Shown piece by piece: positions 7,514 through 14,753 of a stretch of 64,000 nucleotides of DNA. The notes below the pieces were generated by a model that searched no databases, was not told the origin of the DNA, and saw only the letters and a program-made list of their open reading frames with translations. Numbering within the stretch: position 1 is the stretch's first letter; every line of letters starts with the position of its first letter. A program made the translations under genes and the position numbers. This DNA is from Advenella sp. FME57 (GTDB taxonomy: Bacteria; Pseudomonadota; Gammaproteobacteria; Burkholderiales; Burkholderiaceae_B), in the NCBI RefSeq assembly GCF_014897675.1, contig NZ_JABUXU010000021.1:1-64000 (forward strand), in the 5' to 3' direction.

Positions 7514-8722
7514 TTAATTTTGCCCATCGGCCTGATACAAAACGCCGTCGGTAATCAATTGCTCGACCTGGTCCCTGTTCATCCCCATGTCATTCGCTAC
7601 CCGCAGCGTATCCTGCCCGAAAACCGGCGGAGAAGAAACAACGCTGTTGCTATCGTGATTGCTCATATGCACGGGCAAGGCCACTTGCCGCAACGGCCCC
7701 AGGCGGGCATGCTCGACTGTCTGAACCAGGTTACATGCCAGGACCTGCTCATCGCGGAAAACATCTTCCAGCGTATTGATCGGCCCGGCGGGGATACCCT
7801 GCTCGATCATGATTGGCGTCCAGTGCATGCGCGGGTGCTTTTTGAGCGCGCCCTCGAGAATATCCTTGAGCGCATGGCGATTTTTCATTCGGTCTGCATT
7901 GCGAACAAAGCGCGGATCGGCAACCAGCCCATCCAGATCCAGCACGGAACACAGGCGTACCCACATATCCTGTGTGGCCGGCGCCAGATTGATGGGGCCA
8001 TCGCTGGTTTCAAAGGTGCCGTAAGGCGCAATCACCGGATGAACATTGCCGCAAGGTTGCGGCACTTCTCCCACACTCAGGTAGCGCTGACCCTGTACCG
8101 ACAGCAGGCTCAGCAGGCTGGCCAGCAGAGACGTCTCCACATGCTGCCCCTGTCCCGTCGACTTCATCTCGATCACCGCCGCCAGCACGCCGATCACTGC
8201 CCACATCCCCGCTGTCAGGTCACCGATAGCAGTACCGACCCGAGTCGGGCCCGACTCGGGCGTGCCGGTCAGACTCATGAAGCCGGAATATCCTTGGGCA
8301 ATCTGGTCAAAGCCGGCCCAGCTTTTTGCCGGGCCAGTACTGCCGAATCCCGAAATGGACGCCATGATCAGCGAAGGCTTGTCCTTGCTGAGCGATTCAT
8401 ATGACAGACCCATGCTTGCCATGGTGCCCACTTTGAAGTTTTCCACGACAATGTCAGACTGCAGCGCAAGTTGGCGGATAAACGCCAGCCCTTCAGGCTT
8501 GCGAAAATCAACGCCTATACCCTTTTTATTTCTGTTGGCGCTCAGATAATAGACACTGATGTCCTCATCGAATGGCCCCCACTGGCGAATCATATCGCCA
8601 TTCGGCGTGGGTTCGACCTTGATTACGTCCGCGCCCAGGTCGGCCAGGGTCATGGTACTAAACGGCCCGGACAGCGCGCGCGTCAAATCCAGAACGCGCA
8701 AACCGGCTAATGGTCTTGTCAT
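7514..8722 (-). CDS. CaiB/BaiF family CoA-transferase (family III)
   Basis: 402 residues, the normal size for class III CoA-transferases, which move CoA between carboxylates through an aspartyl-CoA intermediate. Recognisable parts are the start LAGLRVLDLTRALSGP, LADLGADVIKVEPTPNGD, NRNKKGIGVDFRKPEG and AIGDLTAGMWAV with the probable catalytic Asp168. The ATG at 8722 was preferred to the one at 8740 because AAGGAGATAATC precedes it. First gene of the operon with the hydratase-like and Bug genes, divergent from a LysR regulator. It may activate the acid imported through the Bug receptor; the substrate is unknown. Confidence 0.9.
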   Translation of the reverse strand: MTRPLAGLRVLDLTRALSGPFSTMTLADLGADVIKVEPTPNGDMIRQWGPFDEDISVYYLSANRNKKGIGVDFRKPEGLAFIRQLALQSDIVVENFKVGTMASMGLSYESLSKDKPSLIMASISGFGSTGPAKSWAGFDQIAQGYSGFMSLTGTPESGPTRVGTAIGDLTAGMWAVIGVLAAVIEMKSTGQGQHVETSLLASLLSLLSVQGQRYLSVGEVPQPCGNVHPVIAPYGTFETSDGPINLAPATQDMWVRLCSVLDLDGLVADPRFVRNADRMKNRHALKDILEGALKKHPRMHWTPIMIEQGIPAGPINTLEDVFRDEQVLACNLVQTVEHARLGPLRQVALPVHMSNHDSNSVVSSPPVFGQDTLRVANDMGMNRDQVEQLITDGVLYQADGQN

Positions 8723-8734
8723 GATTATCTCCTT

Positions 8735-8754
8735 TTGCATGCTATTCTATGCAA
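8735..8754. promoter_or_regulatory. Inverted repeat TTGCAT-N8-ATGCAA, LysR operator candidate
   Basis: Perfect 6-bp arms separated by eight bases, with the T and A spaced as in LysR boxes, right before the Shine-Dalgarno of the CoA-transferase gene and about 105 bp upstream of the divergent LysR start. A second perfect palindrome, ATCGTACGAT, sits at 8786-8795 in the same 136-bp intergenic region. Either could be bound by the LysR protein; the first overlaps the transcript start zone and would suit repression. Confidence 0.45.
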
Positions 8755-8858
8755 TAAGATTTTCCAATCAAAATACTGTTTATTTATCGTACGATCATTT
8801 TTTCTTATTGTTATTTTCTAACCAACGCACGACATCAGTATGCAAGGACGGGACCGCC

Positions 8859-9779
8859 ATGAACACACGCCAAATGCGCTATTTCATCAAGGTATTTGAA
8901 TTGGGAAATATGACCAAGGCAGCGGCCACCCTGCATATTGCGCAGCCTGCCCTGACACAGCAGATACATCTGCTTGAGGCAGAATTGGGCGTCAGCCTTT
9001 TTTTACGATCGACGCGCGGCGTAAACCCGACAGAAGAAGGCACGCTGCTCTACAAACATGCTCAGACCATCGTGCGCCAGATTGACAATACCAAGGCAAT
9101 TTTACATCGGCGCGATAACCCGGTCAGCGGCACCGTATCCATTGCGCTGGCTTCCAGTACGGCACGCATGCTGGCCCTGCCACTGATCCACCAGGTCAAG
9201 CAACGCTATCCGTCGGTGATTCTGGAGATTGTCGATCTGCCCAGCGCCGACCTGACCCGTCAGGTACTTCAGGGACGGGTAGACTTTGCCCTGACGCCGG
9301 ACCAGCAGGAAATCAAAGGCATGGTGCTCAAGCCGTTTCTGGTTGAAGAGTTGCTGCTGTTGCTGCATGCTCAGACAAGCATTAAAAAACGTCGCGTCAA
9401 TATCGAAGACATCAAGGATGTTCCCCTGATTCTGCCCAGTTTGCCCAACCGTTTACGCTCACGAATCGATCACGCCTTCCTGGAGCGACGCCTGCCTTAT
9501 GAGCTGATCGCAGAGGCCAGCACCTCTGCCATCCTGATTCCCGCAGTCAAGAACGGGCTGGCAGCGACCATTCTTCCGTACTCCGCCGCCCACGAAGAAA
9601 TCCATGACGGTACAATCATCATGCGGCGGTTCGATTTTGAGTTTTTCCGCGAGATTTTCATTTGCCATACAAATAACATCATGCGCAATGATGCCGTCGA
9701 TTGCGTCATGGACGAATGCGAAAAAACGGCCGCACGCCTGATCGCGAAAAACGTCTGGAAATATACCAAGTTGCTCTAA
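8859..9779 (+). CDS. LysR-family transcriptional regulator
   Basis: 306 residues: N-terminal winged helix-turn-helix (about 1-60: MNTRQMRYFIKVFELGNMTKAAATL, then AQPALTQQIHLLEAELGVSLFLRSTRGV) and a type 2 periplasmic-binding-like effector domain after about residue 90. The ATG at 8859 fits the family N-terminus; the frame is open a further 300 bases upstream, but that stretch overlaps the divergent gene and does not match the family. It most likely controls the CaiB/hydratase/Bug operon read in the opposite direction. Confidence 0.93.
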   Translation: MNTRQMRYFIKVFELGNMTKAAATLHIAQPALTQQIHLLEAELGVSLFLRSTRGVNPTEEGTLLYKHAQTIVRQIDNTKAILHRRDNPVSGTVSIALASSTARMLALPLIHQVKQRYPSVILEIVDLPSADLTRQVLQGRVDFALTPDQQEIKGMVLKPFLVEELLLLLHAQTSIKKRRVNIEDIKDVPLILPSLPNRLRSRIDHAFLERRLPYELIAEASTSAILIPAVKNGLAATILPYSAAHEEIHDGTIIMRRFDFEFFREIFICHTNNIMRNDAVDCVMDECEKTAARLIAKNVWKYTKLL

Positions 9780-9816
9780 GGCAGCCTGCTGCAACCCATA
9801 ACCCGAAATTCCCTTC

Positions 9817-10185
9817 ATGCCGGATATTATGAAACCAACCTTAACCTCTATTTGCGAACAGCTTGAGACCTTTGCCAAAGCCAGAGACTGGGATCAATAC
9901 CATTCGCCCAAAAATATCGCCATGGCGCTTTCGGTGGAAGCAGCAGAGCTGGTTGAAATATTTCAATGGAAGACAGAAGCAGAATCGGCCACACTGAACG
10001 AACAAGACCAACTGGCGGCCAGACATGAAATTGCCGATGTTCTGCTGTATCTGCTCACCATCAGCCGGGTCTTGAACATTGACATCTTGCAGGCCGCCCA
10101 GGAAAAACTGCAACTGAATGCACAAAAGTATCCGGTGAGAAAAAGCAAAGGCAACGCAAAAAAATATGACAGACTCGATGACTGA
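9817..10185 (+). CDS. MazG-like nucleotide pyrophosphohydrolase
   Basis: A 122-residue all-alpha NTP pyrophosphohydrolase of the RS21-C6/dCTPase type, thought to clear non-canonical nucleotides such as modified dCTP. Metal-binding signatures are EAAELVEIFQW (ExxE, about 41-51) and HEIADVLLYLL (ExxD, about 70-80), preceded by the RDWDQYHSPKN region that is usual in this group. The start may be ATG 9817 or the in-frame ATG at 9829; the second matches homologues better. It overlaps the downstream kinase gene by 20 bp, so the two are likely co-translated. Confidence 0.85.
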   Translation: MPDIMKPTLTSICEQLETFAKARDWDQYHSPKNIAMALSVEAAELVEIFQWKTEAESATLNEQDQLAARHEIADVLLYLLTISRVLNIDILQAAQEKLQLNAQKYPVRKSKGNAKKYDRLDD

Positions 10186-11080
10186 CGGTAATCCGGGCTC
10201 CGTCCCTGCACGTCAAGAGCAGCGCATACAGGCCCCCGCACAGGCGACGACGGACGTCGAGATGGACGTGTTTGCGCCGTGGATAAAAAAATGGAACCTG
10301 GTCCAGGACGGCACGCCCATTGCGACCCCGGGCAGCAGCCTGCTGCCGGTAAAAATGAACAATGCCATGGCAATGCTGAAGATTGCCCGTGATGAGCACG
10401 AAATACGCGGCGGCAAAGTGCTGCAATGGTGGGATGGCAATGGTGCTGCCAGGGTATTTGCCCGTAACGCTAATGCCTTGGTGTTGGAACGGGCCCAGGG
10501 CAAGCAATCGCTGATGCAGATGGCGTTGCACGGCCAGGACGACAATGCCAGCCGTATTGCCTGCGACACGGTGGCGCAACTGCACGCCTACGCAAGGCGC
10601 ATTCCGGGCCAGCCTGAATTGGTTCTTTTACAACTGTGGTTCGCTGACCTGTTTGCAGCGGCCAGAAGCAACCCGGTGCTGCAACAATGTGCGAATGCAG
10701 CACAGCGGCTGCTGGCCGACCCCGAAGAGATAACCGTACTGCATGGCGATATCCACCACGACAATATTCTGGACTTCGCGGATCGTGGCTGGCTGGCCAT
10801 CGACCCAAAGGGGCTACTGGGCGAGCGGGGCTTTGACTATGCTAATTTGATTGTGAACCCCGACCTGCCCACCGTAACCGACCCGGATCGCTTCGCTCGC
10901 CAGGTTCAAGTCGTATCGCAGGCGGCCAGCCTGGATCGTCACCGCTTGTTATGCTGGGTCCTGGCGTTCGCCGGCCTGTCGGCCGTCTGGTTCATCCAGG
11001 ACGCAAGCGAGGCACAGGCGCAACAGGATCTGAACGTGGCGCGCCTGGCACTACAGGCCCTGTCACTGAGCCCGAATTAA
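10166..11080 (+). CDS. Aminoglycoside/hydroxyurea phosphotransferase family kinase (APH(6)-like)
   Basis: A 304-residue small-molecule kinase of the APH(6)/hur family, whose known members phosphorylate streptomycin. Visible are the glycine-rich LQWWDGNGAARVF (about 86-98), the Brenner motif VLHGDIHHDNIL with Asp195 and Asn200, and the Mg-binding AIDPKGLLGERGFDYANL with Asp213. The first about 30 residues are poorly conserved, and another start (ATG 10178) is possible. A chromosomal, vertically inherited-looking context beside a MazG gene argues that its natural substrate may not be an antibiotic; resistance should not be assumed. Confidence 0.85.
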   Translation: MTDSMTDGNPGSVPARQEQRIQAPAQATTDVEMDVFAPWIKKWNLVQDGTPIATPGSSLLPVKMNNAMAMLKIARDEHEIRGGKVLQWWDGNGAARVFARNANALVLERAQGKQSLMQMALHGQDDNASRIACDTVAQLHAYARRIPGQPELVLLQLWFADLFAAARSNPVLQQCANAAQRLLADPEEITVLHGDIHHDNILDFADRGWLAIDPKGLLGERGFDYANLIVNPDLPTVTDPDRFARQVQVVSQAASLDRHRLLCWVLAFAGLSAVWFIQDASEAQAQQDLNVARLALQALSLSPN

Positions 11081-11096
11081 CTCGCGCGCCGCTTGT

Positions 11097-11303
11097 TCAT
11101 TCCAGCGTAAAACCTGCCTTGATGCTGACCTGCCAGTGGGCCACTTTACCGTCGATAACGTGTCCGCGAGTTTCGGTAACGGTAAACCACTGAATGTTCC
11201 TGACCGTCTCATTGGCTTTGGCCAGCGCGTTGCTCACTGCATCTTCAATGCTGGTTGTTGATGAACCTGTCAGTTCAATATGCTTATAAACATGATCGCT
11301 CAT
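11097..11303 (-). CDS. Dodecin (flavin-storage protein)
   Basis: A 68-residue protein with the complete dodecin pattern: [21 protein letters not shown], then [18 protein letters not shown] with the flavin-stacking Trp39, and WQVSIKAGF near the end. Dodecins assemble into hollow dodecamers that bind flavins and buffer free FMN or riboflavin. It stands alone and converges on the APH-like gene with 16 bp between the stops. Confidence 0.95.
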   Translation of the reverse strand: MSDHVYKHIELTGSSTTSIEDAVSNALAKANETVRNIQWFTVTETRGHVIDGKVAHWQVSIKAGFTLE

Positions 11304-11512
11304 GGCGCTGCTCCCTGTAGTGTGGATAGGCGCTTACCATGTTACGGCGATTAGACTATTTATGCAATTGGGCCACAATCAATCTGTCTCTTATTTTATT
11401 GCTCCTGCACCAGGCCCCTGCCAGGTAAGTCTTCACAGCGGTCGCCCCGGCAGCACGACATGCCAGACTCAGGCCAGGAAAATAAACGCGCCACGTTCCT
11501 GGAAGGGAAGAC

Positions 11513-12874
11513 TTAGCGCGTTACCGGCACTTGCAGCAATTTATCGAAAATATCCTCGCTGCCCATCTGTCCGCCCTTTAACATGACGACCATCCCGTCC
11601 AATGCAGGATTGTCGCTATGCATTGAGCAAACGGTTACCCCGGGCGACAGTACACTTGCATAAGACAAGGCCCATACATCCAGTTGCGCGATTGCCTGGC
11701 TGGACGTATCTCCACCCGCAATGCCAAGCCGGCCCAGGCGTATACCCTGCTCTGCCAGCAGTTGCAACGTGGACTGCACAAACCGGGCCGTTGCACCCGC
11801 CAGGTCCGCTGAATGAATTGCACAGTCGCGCCCGTTTTGCTGGTCGACATAGGCCAGAACATGACGGTTAGCACTCAGCTCATCACAGATGTGCTGACAT
11901 TGTGCAGCCCGGTAGTCGGCATCATTCAACAACGAGCGCGCCTGCAACGGCCGTTTGACATATCCGTCGGCAGCCCGAACCTGTGCAGCGGTCACCGGAG
12001 AAAGACTACCCGCCAACACGAAGGTCGGACCAACGTGAGCCGGGTGCTGCCTGTCGTCGATCACGTGGTCCGCAACGCTATGGGCGTGCGTACCGACATT
12101 TTCTGCCGCCGCCAGTGCCTGCAGCACGACACTTGAGCCCACAACCAATGCGGTTTTATGCTCATTGGCGATACGCAGGAGCTGTCGTCCCACGCTTGCA
12201 AGCTGCGTACTGTCAGAAACATCGAAAAGCACAGCCGTGTCCATTTTGCCCCTGGCGCTGCTACAGCGCTGAACAGTCCGATCTACAAGCGCATCAAGCA
12301 GGGCTGGTTGCTGTTGATATGCCGTATAAGGAATGTTAATGACATCTGCCATGGCCTGCGATTGCAGATGCAATCCCAGGTCGGCTTCATGCATCGGTGT
12401 CACTGGGTGGCATTGCATGGTTGGGTGCCGGTCAATACGATGCACCTGGCCGGAATCTCCGGCAGCCGCAAAAAGATTGCCAAAGCAGCAATAACGGCCA
12501 ATATCGGGCTGGCCACCCACAAACAGCGCAAACGGCGCCTCCACATAGTCGCCCAGGATATTGACTGCGATCCCAAGGCTGCCCGTGTGCGCGGCACTAT
12601 CAAAGGTTGAACAACATTTGTAATGCAGCACCGACACACGCTGATCCTGGAAAAAGCGCCCGATCTTCGGCAAACAGGAATGCATCTGTTGCGGGTTCAT
12701 ACCGCGCGCTGTACCGGCTATTCCTATTGCTTGCAGGGGGCCGATACGCGCCAGTTGCGCTTCGGTGGGCACGTCCAGAAACAGGATGCTACGCAGATTG
12801 GCGCGGGCCGCAACGGCCAGCGTATCGGTCGCCCCGGTAAAATCATCGCCATACCAGCCGAACGTCAGGCTCAT
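11513..12874 (-). CDS. Four-carbon acid-sugar kinase family protein (DUF1537, OiaK-like)
   Basis: Predicted ATP-dependent kinase of an acid sugar, 453 residues. The N-terminal domain opens with WYGDDFTGATDTLAVA (about 7-22), the family's substrate-binding GDDxTGA motif, and the C-terminal nucleotide-binding domain carries GIAGGDTSSQAI and LKGGQMGSEDIF. Family members phosphorylate D-threonate, L-threonate, D-erythronate or 3-oxo-isoapionate. The pairing with a RuBisCO-like protein makes 3-oxo-isoapionate kinase (OiaK) the best match by context, which is inference. The ATG overlaps the stop of the RuBisCO-like gene (ATGA), so the two are coupled. Last gene of the TRAP operon. Confidence 0.87.
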   Translation of the reverse strand: MSLTFGWYGDDFTGATDTLAVAARANLRSILFLDVPTEAQLARIGPLQAIGIAGTARGMNPQQMHSCLPKIGRFFQDQRVSVLHYKCCSTFDSAAHTGSLGIAVNILGDYVEAPFALFVGGQPDIGRYCCFGNLFAAAGDSGQVHRIDRHPTMQCHPVTPMHEADLGLHLQSQAMADVINIPYTAYQQQPALLDALVDRTVQRCSSARGKMDTAVLFDVSDSTQLASVGRQLLRIANEHKTALVVGSSVVLQALAAAENVGTHAHSVADHVIDDRQHPAHVGPTFVLAGSLSPVTAAQVRAADGYVKRPLQARSLLNDADYRAAQCQHICDELSANRHVLAYVDQQNGRDCAIHSADLAGATARFVQSTLQLLAEQGIRLGRLGIAGGDTSSQAIAQLDVWALSYASVLSPGVTVCSMHSDNPALDGMVVMLKGGQMGSEDIFDKLLQVPVTR

Positions 12875-14145
12875 GATTGCTTGTCGCCAAAAAACGCCAG
12901 TGCGGCCTTCAGCTCGGGCATATTACAAGCGAAATCCTCCAGCGTTGCTCCTTCCTGCTGCGCTGCCCAGGCCTGGCGAAGGCTGACCACGCCGGCAGCC
13001 GGTCCCATAGGATGGGCCAAAATGCCACCGCCCGACATGAAGAGCAGATCCTGGCTTTGAATCGACTGCCAGGTCACCGGGACTGTACCGGCCCACTGGC
13101 CCGAAGAAAACACCGGCAACACCCGGTCATCGACCGTGTCGGACATGCGCGCCAGAGAGTCGGAAGCCGCTGCCACCACTTCGCTATCGGGCTGCGAGAA
13201 TTTCCCCTGCAGACCATGCACATGCATGTGATCCACCCCTGCCAGGCGCCACATCGTCTGATACGGCTGATAAGCCATTCCAAGCAACGGATGTCGCGAA
13301 ACGGCTCCAAAGCCATTACGATGACCATGGATAGCAAGCGGCGTACTCTTTCTGAGGCTTTCAATTGCCGAGAACCCGCAGTAATTGAGGCTGGCCATCA
13401 CGCAGGTGCCTTCTTCCTGCGCAACCAGATCTGCGTGACGCCGCATGGAATCCAGGTCATCGCTGATATTGAAGGCCATCATGACCTTTTTGCCGGTGCG
13501 CTGTGCATGCTCACGAATAACGGCCATCACCGCAGGCACGCGCTGGGCCAGTGGCGCATGGTCCGGATTGGCGCACACTTCATCATCCTTGATGAAATCG
13601 ACACCCGCCTCGCACAAGGTTTTCACCAGCGCTGCCGTTTGCGCTGCGCTCATGCCGACATTTGGCTTGATAATCGTGCCGACCATGGCGCCGGCGGCCA
13701 CACCAATACTGGCACGCGTGCCGGCAATGCCCAGACCAGGCAAGGCAAACCGCATACGAAATGAAGCGGGGAGCGTCAGCGATTCAAGACGCAGTCCGGT
13801 CACTTCACCCAGGTCGTAAAGATTGCCCGAGACCGTCGCAGCCAACGTGGCCAGGTTTGCACCAAAGTTGGCTATCGGAAATGAAATATCAATCTGGGCC
13901 CGACGCCATGGGCCGCCGACATTTCTGCGTTCGATCCAGGCATTGGGCAGGCTGGGCGCATCGCCTGCGGGCAACTCGTGAACTGCAGTTACCGTGGCAC
14001 GGGCTCTATCGCGCAACTCATCGGTTTCGCCAGCAACACGGGTAAAGGTCCCGCAGGACTGTTCGCCAGCCATGATCTGGGCCACTTTGGCCGGTTCAAA
14101 AGGCGTTTCCACCACATATCGAGCCTGTACTACTGTATCGCTCAT
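12871..14145 (-). CDS. RuBisCO-like protein (OiaX-like)
   Basis: A 424-residue form IV RuBisCO large-subunit homologue. Most catalytic positions of true RuBisCO remain: Lys160 in GTIIKPNVG (Lys175 in spinach), the carbamate and Mg segment FIKDDE at 184-189 (Lys186, Asp188, Glu189), His275-Arg276 in HGHRNGF, DHMHVHG at 305-311, loop-6 Lys315 in GLQGKFS and SGGGILAHP at 371-379. The residue matching Lys177 is Asn. It is therefore a carbamylated-type enzyme, unlike the enolase RLPs. Known relatives in acid-sugar operons split 3-oxo-isoapionate 4-phosphate to 3-phosphoglycerate and glycolate (OiaX). CO2 fixation is not expected: no small subunit or phosphoribulokinase is present. Confidence 0.9.
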   Translation of the reverse strand: MSDTVVQARYVVETPFEPAKVAQIMAGEQSCGTFTRVAGETDELRDRARATVTAVHELPAGDAPSLPNAWIERRNVGGPWRRAQIDISFPIANFGANLATLAATVSGNLYDLGEVTGLRLESLTLPASFRMRFALPGLGIAGTRASIGVAAGAMVGTIIKPNVGMSAAQTAALVKTLCEAGVDFIKDDEVCANPDHAPLAQRVPAVMAVIREHAQRTGKKVMMAFNISDDLDSMRRHADLVAQEEGTCVMASLNYCGFSAIESLRKSTPLAIHGHRNGFGAVSRHPLLGMAYQPYQTMWRLAGVDHMHVHGLQGKFSQPDSEVVAAASDSLARMSDTVDDRVLPVFSSGQWAGTVPVTWQSIQSQDLLFMSGGGILAHPMGPAAGVVSLRQAWAAQQEGATLEDFACNMPELKAALAFFGDKQS

Positions 14146-14681
14146 AATGTATCCAGGTCCGGGAATGGCCGGATAGCCTGTTGGCCATTCCAGTCTTCCG
14201 ACGTCGCGCGAATCAGGTCAAACAGGCGACCCTTGGGGCCCGCTACTTCCGACAGTTCGATGACCGTGCCCGGATGATACTCAGTATCAAAATAGATAAA
14301 CCTGCCCTGCTCGCCAACTTCCCCGCTCATGCGTGGCTTAAAACCCTGCTTGAGTAACCTTTCAAGATCGGCATCGTAATGCTCGGTCCAGTAAGCGACA
14401 TGCTGCAGGCCGGTGCGGCCCGCCTGTAGAAAATCGCGGTACATCGACGGAACGTCGTTGCGTGTCTGTATCAGCTCTACCTGCACGAAACCCGAATTGG
14501 CCAGCGCTACTGAATTATGCGGCTCGTAGGTCTGACCGTCATATTGATAGTTGCGGATCGGCACCTTAGGGTTGTAATACCAGGGACCCACGCCCAGCGT
14601 GTTGCTCCAGTATGCCATTGCCGCTTCGATATCATCGACAACATATCCCAACTGACGAATTTCGCCAAAGAATGTACTCAT
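14142..14681 (-). CDS. VOC-family (glyoxalase fold) protein
   Basis: 179 residues of the vicinal-oxygen-chelate superfamily. The start IRQLGYVVDDIEAAMAYWSNTLGVGPW is the usual first beta-alpha-beta module, and GLQHVAYWTEHYDADLERLLKQGF plus FIYFDTEYHPGTVIELSE forms the second, giving potential metal ligands His (GLQH, HVAY) and Glu (IELSE). Such proteins include methylmalonyl-CoA epimerase and dioxygenase relatives. Its stop overlaps the RuBisCO-like ATG (ATGA), so it probably takes part in the same pathway, perhaps as an epimerase, isomerase or lyase. The reaction is unknown. Confidence 0.82.
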   Translation of the reverse strand: MSTFFGEIRQLGYVVDDIEAAMAYWSNTLGVGPWYYNPKVPIRNYQYDGQTYEPHNSVALANSGFVQVELIQTRNDVPSMYRDFLQAGRTGLQHVAYWTEHYDADLERLLKQGFKPRMSGEVGEQGRFIYFDTEYHPGTVIELSEVAGPKGRLFDLIRATSEDWNGQQAIRPFPDLDTL

Positions 14682-14753
14682 ATTATGTTCCAGCTATTTG
14701 ATAAAAATGATGCCTGCAGGAACAAGCACCATGAACCTGTATGGCGAGATGAT

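Noticed and set aside
7361-8404. 347-codon plus-strand frame opposite the CoA-transferase
   Set aside because: Antisense shadow; composition heavy in His, Arg and Gln, no recognisable domain.
8559-8858. Upstream extension of the LysR gene frame
   Set aside because: The frame is open for another 100 codons but overlaps the divergent CoA-transferase and does not resemble LysR proteins; ATG 8859 gives the exact family N-terminus.
10166-11080. Calling the APH-like gene an acquired streptomycin-resistance gene
   Set aside because: No mobile element or resistance cluster around it; only family membership is supported.
11474-11502. CCAGGAA/TTCCTGG repeat as terminator of the kinase gene
   Set aside because: Fifteen-base loop and no T-tract on the transcript side.
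12871-14145. Carbon fixation by the RuBisCO-like gene
   Set aside because: No small subunit or phosphoribulokinase, the Lys177 position is Asn, and the gene is embedded in an acid-sugar operon.
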